Assembly (NCBI GenBank): GCA_963855995.1
Contig: OY979716.1
Location: 42,106,854 to 42,170,853, forward strand
Reading direction: 5' to 3'
DNA from: Muricea muricata
Taxonomy: Eukaryota; Cnidaria; Anthozoa; Malacalcyonacea; Plexauridae
DNA length: 64,000 nucleotides
Program-made: the position numbers and the translations under genes
In this document: piece after piece, positions 24,479 through 37,626 of the stretch
Numbering within the stretch: the first letter of the stretch is position 1
Layout: each line of letters begins with the position of its first letter
The notes under the pieces: generated by a model
The model's input: only the letters and a program-made list of their open reading frames with translations
Database searches by the model: none
Told to the model about the DNA's origin: nothing

Positions 24479-25218
24479 GTAAGTTGTTTGCTTTCTTGGT
24501 TATGTTTGATCACTTCCAGTTCTGCTTCCAGCAATCAAGCTCGACTTCAACCTCATGGTTCCATACGATGATTTGTAGTCGATGTGCAGAAGTTTAATTT
24601 ACAGTATGCTTGGACATATGCACAGTATGCTTGTATTTCGTTATACAGTTATGATGGCACAAATTTTATAAGCCAACTTGAAATTGGTGTCGAGGATCGG
24701 CTTAAGAAGTGAGGTAAACCTCCAAGAGTGGTGCGATATTGCTTCTATTGTAGATGGGGACACACACTAGTTGTAAGTATATTTTATTGCTCAAGTGTGG
24801 TTGCATAAATACATTGAATACATAGTATTTACAACATGAGCGGTCGTGTTGTATCAACTTATCAAACTCTCTAGTTTTCTGAATCTATCAGTGAAGGAAT
24901 TTTCAAAATACATTTTGTACAAAACGAGAAAATCAAAGTTGAATTCTTCAAAAATGAGCAACAGTCTGTATCATAGTATACAGATTTTCTTCATGCTTAT
25001 GATTTCCTTTGTGTTTACTTCATGTGTTTGGTACGTTATTATACTGATCTTTTAATCTTTACTAGAAAAGGAAAATTGGTCCTGAAAACAGTGAATACAG
25101 TTTTCCTCCTGAAGTGCTAAGCTTTCTTAGAAGCATAGCACCTGGTGATATCAAGGGAGAGATAAGAGATGTGATTTATTGAATATTGTAACTTGTTTTT
25201 ATTTTGAACAGATACTGT
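24479..25218. other. No supportable gene
   Basis: AT-rich sequence following the unrecognised first exon. Only the doubtful exons mentioned there were seen. Confidence 0.4.
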
Positions 25219-25322
25219 AAACCTCCAAATATAAGCGATGTACAAGTTCGCAAGCATTTTTTGATGGGCTAATACACCAAGGGGAGGGGGGTTATACATG
25301 GGGGGGCTTATAGTTGGAGGTA
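25219..25322. mobile_element. Short MITE with ACCTCCAA ends
   Basis: ACCTCCAAATATAAGC (from 25221) and GCTTATAGTTGGAGGT (25306-25321) are terminal inverted repeats enclosing a G-rich interior (GGGGAGGGGGG). About 100 bp, non-coding. Confidence 0.7.
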
Positions 25323-25327
25323 CACGA

Positions 25328-26050
25328 TATTATTAAAGTCAGAAGGTCATGGTCTAATAGAAAGAGAACTGACCTGACACACTGTACAGAAACAAAGCAC
25401 AGATATATTAGTAAAATATTACTATACAGTAAGGCAACATGACTCATTTGTGTTTATTGCAGTTTTTTATATACAAACAATTGCTGTCTCTGTCGTAACA
25501 TTAGCATATATGACACATTTCAAAATGTCTTGATCAAATGTTTAGTGTTGATTATTTACAATATATTGCATTTACCGTAAGTAATGACATAAAGATTTTA
25601 AACTGGTATTTTAACATGTTTTGATTTTTAGGATGCATACATTGTTCAGATGAATGTCTTTTGCAAAGTGTTAAAACTTCCCATGCTGTAACAATATTTT
25701 TTGGTTCAAGTATGCACATGCCTGCCGAGGTGCATAACTATATTTTAGTAAGAAGCCAAAGGGCAATATTGCATGCATACAATTTTGCTTTATTGCTGAT
25801 CAGTAGTTTCTTTGTGGGGAGGATATCAAAAAAATCTGTTAGGAAGCCTTGCCATTCCTCAAGCTATTGCTTTTCTTATGTTTCATTACCATCATGCAGT
25901 CAATCTCAGTGTGAGTAAACCTCAACTGTGGTTTTACAATTCACTGAAGTCATACATGTAGGACAATCCAAATTTTAGGTAATTTGAAATTGAATTAATG
26001 TTTATGGACACATGTGAGGTCCCTTCATTATCAAACTTCTTAAGCCTATG
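25328..26050. other. No supportable gene
   Basis: AT-rich sequence. The open stretch around 25661-25918 shows no family resemblance or good exon context. Confidence 0.45.
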
Positions 26051-26059
26051 AGTACACGC

Positions 26060-26480
26060 GTAAAAATGCACAAGTTGTTACAAATCTGCAAACAAGTTGT
26101 AACAAGTCTGTTCACAGGTTGTCAACAAGTTGTGTTTGCACTGCTTATTCCTTGTTTGTTGTAACAAGCTTGGCACAAGTTGCTTAAAAACTTGTAACAA
26201 GCCTGATGACATTATCAGACTTGTTACAAGGTTGTTCTAACAAGTCTGATACAGTCATGGTATAACAAGAATGTTACAAGGTTGACAACACAAGGTTGTA
26301 GCAATATTGTTGTATCATGATTGTAACAGCCTTGCTGGAACAACCTTGTAACAAGTCTGATAATATCAACAAGTTGTTAACAACTTGTTCCAAACTTGTT
26401 GACAACTTGTAACAAGCCATGCGAACACAACTTGTTGACGGCTTGTTTACAAACTTGCTACAAGTTGTGAGATTTTTACA
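26060..26480. repeat. ACAAGTTGT palindromic repeat array
   Basis: About 420 bp made of degenerate copies of ACAAGTTGTAACAAGCCTG. ACAAGTTGT is nearly self-complementary, so the array has many overlapping inverted and direct repeats (AACAAGTTGT, ACAACTTGT, ACAAGGTTGT). Similar motifs recur at 27780-27930, within the intron of the neighbouring Mutator-like gene. Confidence 0.85.
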
Positions 26481-26703
26481 TGTGTAGAGTGAACAAATGA
26501 TATGAAATGGCATGTATTTGCTACGAAACATATGGCTAACACATACAGTGGTGAACATTTCAACTTCGAACTTTCGTGCTCTTCACCACAATGATAATGA
26601 CTCAAGTTAGAGTTGATCACACACTTAAATCTACAGCATCACATGATAACCAAAAATATAAAAAGTGTAAATGTTTTCCAATATAAACATATTGCCTTTG
26701 ATT

Positions 26704-28220
26704 TTACCAGTTCAGATTATGGTCCACAGGAGGGACATAATCACAAAGTGTAAAACAGTTATTTCTTTCCCTTGCATGTCTTCTTCTGTCCAGCTTTTTT
26801 AGTTCCTTTTGCTTTGCTTGGAGCTTCAGGTTTTCCTGTGCTGGATGAATAGAATGCCTGTGACTGGTATGGTATCCCTTCCTTGTGAAGAAATGCATCA
26901 GCTTTTTTTGCCTTCTTTCGCTTGTATCTCTTTCTTTGTAATCTGCACCATAAATTCGTTTCCTATCGATCTCCCTCCATGCTCTTTTTATGCTGCTGGT
27001 CACTTCCACACCAATTTTAGGAAGGAGCTGTGAGTAGGTTATTTCTATCCGACAGTTGAATATTAACACCCCAAGGTTGACACTTAAGGTATTTTTGATT
27101 TGCAAGGTAAACTGGTCTTTTGGTGCAAATCCCCAAATGACATGGTGCAAACTTTCATTGGCATTTTGGGTTGCACATCTTTCACATCCACCAAGAAAGC
27201 TTTCATCTCCTAACTTGTCAAAAACTGGCTTGATAACATCGACAACTGCTGGTGGAAGAGGGTCCTTAATGTACCTGTGGCTTTTTGTCTTACATGCCAA
27301 ATCTCTTTGATAACTACAACATGACGAAGGACCTACTGGGCAGCAGTCATGTTGAGGGTTTTGCTCTGTGCTGGAGTAGTGCAACAGTATTGCTTTGGTT
27401 GCCTTTGACATTGCCTTTGCATCACCTTTGTTCTGGCGAATGCAAAGTCCATAGAAGCTTTGAATTGTGTCAATTCTGGCAATTGTTAGTCGCCCTGCTC
27501 CTCCAAGTCCTTTGCCATCTGCCAATTTTTTCCCTAAATTAAATAATAAAAAGGGAAAAGATTTTTTTTAGATAAAGTTACGCTTTACTGTTGTTCCAAT
27601 TGAAGTGTTCTCCGGATAATGATCCCATGCATTTCATCGAGTCATTGGTCAGTACCTTCTCAAGTTGAAATCTAATTGGCTAATGACAAGAAAGTGATCA
27701 ATTTTCTATCAAATGAATTCATCAACTTGAGGAAAGGTATTGAAAATTTGAAAAACTCTTGAATTTGAATAACAGAAACAATGTGCTACCACATTGTTCA
27801 TAGTTGTGAACAATATTGTTGATGCTGAACAATAGTGTTGACAAATATGAACAATGTAAGCAACAAACCATTTTATCAAGCTTGTTTTCAGCCTAATGCA
27901 ACAAGTTGTTGGCTATGTATGAGTGTATCAAATGTTGTTTTTTCAAAGAAAATACACTGCCCAACTTGTGATGTTTTTCAGTAAGAATTATTTATACCTT
28001 TGTAATCTCGAACAAGCAACCTTAGGTTTGAGCCCATCCTCTTTGTTACATGGGGAATACAATCAACCTTGGGTATGTAAACAGTAGGACCATAAAGTTG
28101 CTCTATGCATATGCGAGTGTATGAACTGCTGTCGCCATCGCCAACAAATGGAATGTATCGAATATTGTGTCGTTCGATTGACCGGGAGTAGAGTTTTGAC
28201 ACTCCAGCAGCTTCCATTGA
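26704..28220 (-). CDS. Mutator-like transposase-domain gene, C-terminal two exons
   Basis: Exon 28220-27998 encodes SMEAAGVSKLYSRSIERHNI then FVGDGDSSSYTRI, with a likely catalytic Asp in GDGD, and DCIPHVTKRMGSNLRLLV. After an intron in phase, exon 27533-26704 gives GKKLADGKGLGGAGRLT, CPVGPSSCCSYQRD, RCATQNANESLHHVIWGFAP (a candidate acidic residue in the ANESLHH block) and a basic tail ending NLNW. Order and motifs agree with the Mutator-like transposase domain common in cnidarian genomes. N-terminal exons were not found in the 3.7 kb upstream, so the gene is probably partial. No frame lesion occurs in what is present. The nearest repeats are the ACAAGTTGT array downstream and similar motifs in the intron. 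Confidence 0.75.
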
Positions 28221-31200
28221 CTATATCGAATTGGAAAGAGTAATAAAAAGTTAATTATAATAAGTATTAAAAATTGAAATAGTACCTTGCTAAATCACTA
28301 ATACAATGTGGACTGTCATTGCATTCAGGGGTTTTGCCATTAGAAGCTTATTTTTTATCTTGTTTGTGGGAATCAAAATGTACCAGCTCGCAACATCATC
28401 GAAAAACAAATTGTCTGAGAATCGGCACGATAAATGATGTAATTTTTCATAGAATCTGGCCCTTTTGGCTTATTCTTATATCATTGTATTTGTGTGAGTT
28501 GTGCTCTTATTTGGGAATATTATATCATGATCTACCCCCTGTTCATATTAATTTGTATTTATTGGTGTCATTGCAAACATGTTACCAGTACTATAAGGTT
28601 TTCACAAGGTTCACGTAGTGCAAATGTAATGTCTATATGCTTTGAAACAGCTCGGGAATTACATGCACTATTTTTCAGGTGCCAAATGATGTATCTGACT
28701 CTACATGCATGGTGTCCATAGAATGCATTATAGCTTGACCAGTTATATTCAGAGTAATTGATACTGGGGACATGTATTGTTATTGTAGTTCACGGTATTA
28801 TATGAATAAAATAAAATAAATTGCATTGTGTCTATATGTATGCAGAGGTGTATGTACCTTGATAGTATTTGTGTATTAATAAGTTAGTTAATCTAGTTGA
28901 ATCATACAGATGAGGGTGATGTCTAAGTGTTTTAAGAAATTTACACTGTTAGTGGGTTTACCTTTGTAATGAGTACAGAATGAAATTGGATGAATGTCTG
29001 ATAAAACAAAAATATGTTTGTTTTTCAAACAAGTATAAAGAAAACATATTAAGTAAACGAACACAGCTTTGATTTTTCATAACATTCACCACCTATTTGA
29101 ATAAAAACGTATCCTCAACACAGTAGTGGATTCATTTATAGTACAACCCTTATTGAACTCTTCTTTAATTGATAGTACAACCAACATGAAATTCTTAATT
29201 AATAACAGCATAAATACTACACTAAACCAAAAGCTTACCATACAATATAGTACAATATCACAGATTTATTTCAAAATCAGTAAAAAATCATATCATTAGA
29301 TATACATAGTGTAAATTTTCAGTGCACATGTTGTCCATCATTAATACAATTGCATCTGAAGACCTACAAGAAGTATGTCAAGAGTGAAGATACAAGTACA
29401 ATATATTTTGAACAGGGTTGCAGGCTACACTCCCAATGAGATGAAAAATACCTTCCATCTGTATCCCAGAAAAAACAAATATATATGTATGTACACACTT
29501 TTGGGAAGCTCACACCATCGAGCCACAGCTTCCCCTTTGTCAGGCAACATTATCCAGTGTACTGAGCCTATTTAGACCACAGTGGGAGGTACTCCAGCTT
29601 AATGGGATAACCTGCAGCAAAGGTTATGGACCATTAGTTACACATGGCAGTGTCAAAATTATACCTCCTGAATTGCTTTTCATCCCCAAAAACGGGAAGT
29701 TGCCCGCATGCGGGAAGGACATTGTTGTTTTTATGTATATTTTCGCCACGTTAGAACGTCGTCACAACTGAAGAAAAAAAACAACATTTTAAGTACATTT
29801 AACAACCGGACGACCCACGAAAATTGTGAGTCCTTTAAGTCCTTTTGTTTATAGATTGACATTTTATTTCATTAGTGTTGGATTAATTGTAAAATATGTA
29901 TATTTGTATATTTTTATAGTTGACTTTATTTGTATTATTCAAGTATCCTTTAAAGTAAAGTACAAAAATCAAGTGTGTGTCCGTGGTGAGCCCTCGAAAA
30001 CAAAGTAACACTCCGCAGACGAGAGTGCGAAACACCTCCTATGCATAATACAATACATAACTAAGATGCTGCCCTTCTTCGTGAATAAACAAGATTGAAT
30101 ATTTGCATATTAAAAAGCAGAGTAAACAACCAGAGTCAGATAACAATGTGACTTGCATTCATAACACCACTTACCCCTCCCTCCTCATCCTAGGGGGTGG
30201 TGGGTGTCCTTCACATTAGAAAAGATCGATTAATATATCATGTATACCCATGCTATGCAGGTGGCATGAGCATCATAGCTGACTGACCTCCCTTTATTGT
30301 GCATGTTTCCAAATTGAATGTTTTCAAGCAAGTGTAATTAACCCAATGTAAAGAAAAATTATGATTACAAGCAACTAGGATACCAAGCACATCTCGATTT
30401 GAACGTGTCTTGGTTGTCGAAGACTTGAATGTCTTCAACAATTGTTTTGAAGCTATGATTTTCTATACCAGCTATATTATTGCACATCTACACAATCCTA
30501 CACAAGTAAAGAACTATTATGTGGTCTATTAAATTCTACCACACAATATACAAATAAGTAGTTGTACTCAAGCCGCATGAAACAATGTCTTATGTTATTA
30601 CAGAATTTAGGTAGACAAATACACGCATCTATTCGTGAAAAGCTTTGTGAGTATGTAATCTTTGTTCCAAGATTATATTGATGAACATAAATGATATGAT
30701 GTCGATTATGCGATCATGTACTTTAAATAATAAACAAATTCAGTTATTTTAGCAAAATAAAAAGCAAAATACAATTGAGGTACACACCTTTTCGTAAATA
30801 TGTCCGTTTGTCTTGAATTGGCTTACTTTTTGCGAGTTTCTCTCTCACTAACGGTGGCAGAGTACATCGAATATTGTTTCATATTAAACTGCGACTTTGT
30901 GAGAGTACGCATTTCACCCCCAAATTCAACTGCTTATTTTACAGTGATACGAAAGTAATCAAGAAAAATAAAAAGATACAAATTTAAGTCATAATCACAG
31001 CTTTCTTTTAAATATCAAATCACCACATAATAACATAATAAAACAAAAAAGTTATAACTAGCCAAAAATGCCCAAATTTTCCTCAAAATAAACAACGCGC
31101 CACAAAGCCAGACAAGCTCACGTGAGGTGATAATTACTATAAATAGACAATAATTAGTTTTCCCGCCAAGTTTGTGTCCAAGCCAAAAGTTCAGACAGAG

Positions 31201-31900
31201 TTTAACGTGATAACTTGTTGATTCTTTTTCCCACAGCAGATTTATATGTTCGCTAAAAGAATATACAGAAAAAAAAAATTCGGTTTTTTCCATCTCACAG
31301 GGTATCCTGTAACCTTAAGAAAAATAGGTACGCGTAGCGTACATGTGGGTAGCCTCAACGAAGTATTAAGCCAAGGCACTCCAAATAATAATTGTACATT
31401 GCTAAGTATTGTGACCATGTTAAACACGCTGCATGATCGCTATTTTGCAGGTTATGCTTAAACCCAGACTAACTGCAATGTATGCCAAAGGACTTCTTTT
31501 TGAAATAGGTGCATGCTAGTCTAGATTCGGTACAAAAGACCTCCACATATGGTACAAGGAATTAAAACTTTTGTAGTTAAGCTAGGCCACGATGCATTAA
31601 TGCACTCCCCCGACAAAAGGTGCGCCAGTAAATATATACGTTGGACACAGTAAACGAACAATTACACGAGTATATTTAAATACACCAATTAGATCATATG
31701 AAGTACACTATGTAGAGAACGTATCTACAACATTGTAGCTAATATCAATTTTACGAGTGTGATTTACACATATACACTATTTTTTACGAGAGAGAGAACA
31801 TAGAGAAATGAAACTGAAACAAAATGGAAGAAGTAAACACAAAGATATAAACGACATGTTGGGCAATACAATATAAACAATTTAACACACAAGAAAGGAG
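28221..31900. other. 3.7 kb without recognisable gene
   Basis: AT-rich sequence with small A-rich repeats (AAATAAAATAAAATAAA near 28805). Scattered open stretches lack family resemblance and splice context. An exon of the Mutator-like gene could be hidden here but none was recognised. Confidence 0.45.
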
Positions 31901-31924
31901 CAAGGTTCCAGGACAGCGGCACAC

Positions 31925-33630
31925 ATTAACTGGTTTCTGTTTCGGAATGGCCACCACGTCAGCCTTTTTCCAAGAGGCGGGGAGGCAACCTTCACGATAT
32001 GAACAATTGATAATGTCAGTTATTGGTCCAGCCAGCAAGTCCGCGCTCTCTTTCAAAAGCCAGGACAGAATACCGTCTGGACCTTGAGCCTTTTTAGGAT
32101 TTAATTTAGAAAGTTTAAGATAGAGTCTCTCGTAACCGTAATTGGAGTTTCTATATTTCTGGTAATACTGTGAGAAAAGTTCGAGGGGGGAGATACAAAA
32201 TGCCGCATAGGTGATAAAAATGCTTTATTAATATCATTAGCTAGGCCCTTTATCGATATATCGGCAGGACTGGCATTAGATTTCAACGACTTTAATATCT
32301 CGGTATTTGTTGCCCTTCCTAGTTTCATTCCACTAAGCTTTTTAACCTCACTCCACCAAGTGGAAAGATTACATTGACAGAAATGATGGATGCTGGCAAG
32401 GTAAAACTTTGATCGACAAGACTTCCGTTCCCGATTAACTTGGTTTCTGAGACGTTTGAATTCCATCATATTTCCCACCCTAAGCGCTGTTTGCCTATTT
32501 TTAATAAGGTTACTTAATTTTACAGTTAACCAGGGAGGATTGTTTGAATGTATTGTTTTATGACGAAATGGGCAAATAAAATCCAAGCCGATCTTAACAA
32601 TAGATTCGAGAAGAGAAACTTTCCCTTCACATGATGGCATTTGATTGATAAGACTCGGAACATCTACCAGTTCGAGATAACGACGAATTGCAAGGCGAGC
32701 AGATGGACCTAAATCTCTTGTTTTCACTTTGACCTTTGACACTGCTGGGAGTTGGGGACGATCCTTAGCTTTAACTTCGATCGACATATGATCCGAGAGC
32801 CCAAAAGGTGAAATTCTGATGGGAGAGGCGTAAAAGGAACTAAGGTTGGTCAGAATTAGGTCATGAGTATTACTACCCCGCATTGTGAATTTAACAATCT
32901 GTTTAAGATTGTAACTTGAGCACAGACGTGTGATGTTCAATTTGTTGAAGTCTCCAAAAAGGATTAGGCCACTGTTGAGACAGTGCGACTCAATGTAGGA
33001 TAAACAATTTGATAAATAATCCAACATTGCTACGTCATCCGATCTTGGAGGGTGGTACACAACACCAACAACAAGATTACTAAATCCCCGCGGTAATCTC
33101 CTTAAGTGGAGATGAACCCATATTGCTTCAAAGGAAGTATCCGCAAGCTCATTTATTGCTGTATAATGTATAGAGTCTTTGATGTAAATACACACTCCCC
33201 CATGTAATTTGTTTATCCTGTCCCTACGAACGATGTTGTAACCACCAAGAGCGACAACATTATCGTGAATATGTGGCTGTAACCAGGTTTCAACAAAACA
33301 AATGAAATCATAATGGGTACATTGTATGACCTCAACCACTTCATCAATTTTTGGAACAAGCGACATCACGTTCGACAGCAGAAAGGAAGGGACATATGCT
33401 AATTTAGTTTTAGATTTGTTGTTTGGTTTCCTGTTAAGGGGGATTTGAATTAAATTGTTACGGTTACGTGGTAAATTATTCACTTTAAATTTACGACAAC
33501 AACTAAGTTTAGTTGGTTGAATGTGGAAATGAACATCTTGAAAGTAAGTTAAACCAGGGTAACCTGTACTCGTGCCCGGCAAGGTGGCGGTCTGGTTAGG
33601 GCTGAAACTAGGTTTAGATAATGTTTCCAC
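31925..33630 (-). pseudogene. Non-LTR retrotransposon ORF2: endonuclease and truncated RT
   Basis: The main frame (33630-32101) opens METLSKPSFSPNQTATLPG. It carries an apurinic-type EEP endonuclease: SNVMSLVPKIDEVVEV, CFVETWLQPHI (catalytic Glu), GGVCIYIKDSI, LILFGDFNKLN (Asp/Asn pair) and FGLSDHMSIEV (SDH motif). A basic linker follows (NPPWLTVKLSNLIKNRQTAL). A frame change near 32100 leads to KKAQGPDGILSWLLKESADL and SWKKADVVAIPKQKPVN, the first RT blocks. Similarity ends at about 31925, well before the YxDD box, so most of the RT and the 3' end are missing. L2/CR1-type affinity is likely. Confidence 0.8.
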
Positions 33631-33633
33631 GTA

Positions 33634-33969
33634 TTGTTCCGATCGTGTAATGCTGTTATCCGAAAAAACCTATTCTGGTTTTTTTTTCGAGAATTTACGT
33701 CCAAGAGACGGGTTTGGGCGAGATTCAATGGGCGACATTTGCCTAGATTGATGTTGTTTAGCCCGATGTTTATTTGTATATTCTTTAAGCTGACGTGCGA
33801 AGCTTATATCTCTCGAGGGATATTCATCATGGCGAGACATACAGCTAGACTTATACGCAAAAACCCTGCTTTGTTTACGGCGGAATTCATGTATTTGTTT
33901 ATTTATTCTTTCTGCTGCTTCAGATTGATCATTAGTGCATTTCCTCTTATTGTTGGAATTGAACGGTAA
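33634..33969. other. Spacer between LINE ORF1 and ORF2
   Basis: About 340 bp separates the end of the minus-strand ORF1 and the start of ORF2. An open frame on the opposite strand is not supported. Confidence 0.5.
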
Positions 33970-34833
33970 TTAATCATCATTTTCAACTTCTATTCGAACT
34001 TTGGTGTTTATCATATGGTTATTACTATACGGTTGTTGAATAACATTGTGATGACTATTTTCTTTTACATTCAAAAATTCTTTGTTTCCTGTGTGTCCGT
34101 TGATATAATCAAATTTATCAACAACAATCTTTTCTTTTGTATTAACTAAACCGTCGTGGTGTAAGTCAGATGTGTCATCATTGATACATTGAGATTTGTT
34201 AAGATCGCTGCTCTTTTCGTTTAAATAAACTAAACCATTCCTTAGCATAATATCATTTTGAGCATCACAAAATTCATTGTTTGTCATATGTTCACCGGTG
34301 TATTGAGATTTATCAAGATCAATCGCTTCGCTTGAATGAACCAAGCCGTCAAGGTGTGAATTTCTTGACATAACCTCGTCACGAAGGCGCTTCACATCGA
34401 GCTCCAAACACCTATTCCTCAACTTTTCTTCCTCTAGGTCAATTTCCAAACGCATTATTTTATTGATTATATCATCCACACTGTTAAACAAATCACTCTG
34501 GGAGGATAGTAATGATTGTACACAGTCCACTTGACTTTTTAAGATTTCTATTTCAAGCATCAAACGTTCCCTTCCCTCTTCGGAAGCACCACAACTACAC
34601 TTACGATTCACATCATGTTCGACACTGTCCGAGATGGGCGACGACATACAGCACTTAATTAAGTGTTCCTGTGCTTGTTCACCTATTTTACCCTTGAATG
34701 TAATTGTATTATGTTTACCTGGGTACCATATTATACTAAAGTCAGCGTTTGATGCATCAAATTTCTTAGAGCGACCTCCGAACGACCACCATTTCCCTTG
34801 CATACAAAAAGCAGATTTGATGAAAACTTGCAA
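33970..34833 (-). CDS. LINE ORF1-like coiled-coil protein, 287 aa
   Basis: Lies directly upstream of the minus-strand ORF2. MQVFIKSAFCMQGKWWSFGG is followed by RKCSCGASEEGRERL and a heptad-rich region at residues about 105-165 (MLEIEILKSQVDCVQSLLSS; MRLEIDLEEEKLRNRCLELD). The acidic/Asn-rich C-terminus has repeats such as DKSQYTGEHMTNNEF and DKFDYINGHTGNKEF. Coiled coils that trimerise and bind RNA are typical of LINE ORF1 proteins. I do not see an RRM or zinc knuckle. Uninterrupted. Confidence 0.55.
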   Translation of the reverse strand: MQVFIKSAFCMQGKWWSFGGRSKKFDASNADFSIIWYPGKHNTITFKGKIGEQAQEHLIKCCMSSPISDSVEHDVNRKCSCGASEEGRERLMLEIEILKSQVDCVQSLLSSQSDLFNSVDDIINKIMRLEIDLEEEKLRNRCLELDVKRLRDEVMSRNSHLDGLVHSSEAIDLDKSQYTGEHMTNNEFCDAQNDIMLRNGLVYLNEKSSDLNKSQCINDDTSDLHHDGLVNTKEKIVVDKFDYINGHTGNKEFLNVKENSHHNVIQQPYSNNHMINTKVRIEVENDD

Positions 34834-34849
34834 TAATGCATAATCTTTG

Positions 34850-35309
34850 CACCATTTAACTCTTGTTCCATCATAAGCAATACTCTTGGACTTAATTGAC
34901 TAAATTATAATGCTAGAATCTCAACTAGAAGTACAATTATTAACGTTTGTATAGGAGCTTTCAAAAACACTCCCTTCCGCCATATTGACGCTTTGCAATG
35001 TATGACACTTTGCAATTTATGTGGCTGTCTTTTACACTTTATGAAGTAAAAGTCGATAGCTTTGCCTTACTAAAGCAAAACCCTACGTGTACAGAAACTT
35101 ATTTGTCAGATATGGGTTCTCACCGGGATAAATTTATATTCAGAACGTCGTCAGTACGGGTTTCAACTTTGTGTTGCAACTCATTCTCTACAATCTACGC
35201 GTATATTTGGCGGATCTCAACAATTCAAGTGACACAAATCAATATTTGTAGCTGGTTAAAATCAATAATTTGCTGTGGCAAAGTCTACTAGCTTGCAAAC
35301 TGTGTAAAT
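34850..35309. other. Spacer between two opposed LINE remnants
   Basis: Includes the 5' side of the minus-strand LINE. No recognisable gene; its open frames are without support. Confidence 0.4.
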
Positions 35310-35459
35310 TTGGATTTTTTTGGTCTTGAAAATCTGAACTTGAGTCGTAAACAAGGGTTGATCATTTGCATAACAAATGCGATATCGGACACGCTTGAAA
35401 GATCACAACCATTGAAATTGCCATTCTGTTTTTCAATACAGTTTTTGCATTGTAAAATT

Positions 35460-37620
35460 AAAAGATCTGCTCGACCGAGTTCTTACTATGCAAACTCGAG
35501 TGCAACATGCCAACTTTTACTATGTGGAGGAGTATTGCTACAAATCCTGGCCTGTGCACAAATACAACAAAGGTTCCTAAGACCAAGTGTGCAATATGCA
35601 AAAAAAAAAACGGTGAGGAAAAACCAATATAGCGCGGTGTGTCAGATATGTAATGATCAACCCCACGTGAAATGCACGGAACTAGACTTGACAAAAGTAA
35701 AAAGGCAACAAACACGAAATCAGTTAATAGTAAAAAACTGGACATGTTCACGTTGTCTTCTCTCTATGCTTCCCTTTCACTCGGTGAGATCTATAGATAA
35801 GCCACATGAAGGCATCAATCAAAATGACCCGACTTTGCCTGAGGCAGCTAATGAATATTTAGAAGCACTCACAAGCCATCCAAACCAGCTTAGGCTGGTC
35901 CACATCAACACGCAGAGCATGGTTTCTTCATGTGATGAACTCGTTCTCCTGATAAGAGTACCCGTATGATGTTGTAGCTATGAGTGAAACATGGTTAAAG
36001 AACAATCCCCATCTTTGAATTATGCGACTATACCTGGTTATTCAAATATTTTCCCACACCGTGATGATATTCGTGGGAGAGGGGTTGGAGTGTACCTCAA
36101 AGATGCAATTGATTTTAAGACACGAACAGACATTGAAAATATTGAGCCAGAACTTGAGCACATTTGGCTAGAGATCCCCAGATGTAACAAACATAGTGTA
36201 AGTTGCTACTCGGTGTTATGTATCACTCAGAACGTATGCAGAACTTTGAAACTTGGATGGACAAGGCTAAAAATTTATTTAGTCAATTGAATACACTATG
36301 GGACGGTCTTAGGGTAATTACAGGTGATTTTAACGTGGATCGTCTTAAACCAAAGTGTCCTCACATCAAATGCTAGCAACAAACAACATTTAAACCTATT
36401 CAACTTGTGTCAAGTTACTTGTACCCAGGTACTAAAGGAGCTTACCACAATGAGAAATGACAGCTCAACGGGCCCAGATCAAATACCAGCAAAATATCTA
36501 AAACTAGTTGCTGAATATATAGCATCACCGTTAACGCACATCATCAACAGCTTCATCTCATGTCAAAAGTTCCAAGACGCTTGGAAGCAAGCCAGAGTTT
36601 CACTAATACCGAAAATATCCAATCCAACCAAAGCAGACCACTTTAGGCCGATTTCAATTCTACCAGTCGTATCTAAGATGTATGAAAAATTGGTGCTTTA
36701 TCAGTTATTAACCTATATCAACCAACTAAATGTACTAAACACCAATATATCTGGATTCCACAAAGGACATTCAACAACAACAGTTCTGTACGGATACAGG
36801 ATGATATAATAACAGCTATGAAAAAAGGAGAAGTGACATTTATTGCCTTTGTGGACTTTTCCAAGGCCTTTGATACTATCGACCATTTGATAGTACTTAT
36901 GAAAGCTCCATTCCACGGGTTTTTCCAGCTCATCTTTGAATTGGATACTTAGCTATCTAACCGAAAGATCACAATTGGTCCAAATCAACGACAAACACTC
37001 TTACTCAATAAAAATTAAGTTTGGAGTTCCTCAGGGGTCAATCCTTGGTCCCATTCTGTTTAACTTATATGTGAACGATCTTCAGAACAATCATGAGTGC
37101 TCCTGTTTTCAATATGCCGACAACACAACCTTGTACGACCATTGTTCACCCAAGGATCTTATAACCTGTGCAAATAGAATGGAAGCTACAATATCTCAAT
37201 TAGAAAGTTGGGCATCCGAGTCTAATTTGTTAATGAACAGAAACAAAACAAAGCAAATGTTACTTACAACATCGCAGATGTCAAAAGCACATAATCTTGG
37301 AGATTTTACTCCCACACTTTCTGTCGGAGGACAAGCGGTAGAAAAAGTAAAAACATTTAAGCTCTTGGGAACTTGGATTAATGAAAATCTAAAATGGTCT
37401 GACCATGTAAAGCCCAGCCACATGTTAAGAAACAGCTAGCCGAATGTTAAGTTCTTTCAAAACTTCAGTTCAATGACATAGTATGTTTCCCTCTTCTGAT
37501 ATATCATGTTTTCTATAATCTATATACTTTGAATTTTATATTATTAAATAGTTAGGATCCAGATGCAAAGCTACTCTGTAGATAAGCTGGAATAAATCAT
37601 TATTATTATTATTATTACTA
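35460..37620 (+). pseudogene. Second non-LTR retrotransposon ORF2 remnant, plus strand
   Basis: A Cys/His-rich PHD-like start (QICNDQPHVKCTELDLTKVK; NWTCSRCLL) is followed by LRLVHINTQSMVSS. After a frame change come AMSETWLKNN, GRGVGVYLKDAIDF and ITGDFNVD, the endonuclease motifs. An internal deletion near 36360 joins this to the RT: NDSSTGPDQIPAKYLKLV, QARVSLIPKISNPTKADHF, RPISILPVVSKMYEK. A frame break near 36795 precedes FIAFVDFSKAFDTIDHL and FGVPQGSILGPILFNLYVND. The catalytic box reads QYADN in place of YADD. The remnant ends in AATAAATCATTATTATTATT (37590-37620), a 3' tail of TTA repeats as seen in many LINEs. Not functional. Confidence 0.8.
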
Positions 37621-37626
37621 TTACTA

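Noticed and set aside
26060-26480. CRISPR-like array
   Set aside because: Units are degenerate, overlapping and palindromic without unique spacers, and the genome is eukaryotic.
33634-33969. Plus-strand open frame of 111 residues
   Set aside because: Lies antisense in the gap between LINE ORF1 and ORF2. Composition is not protein-like.
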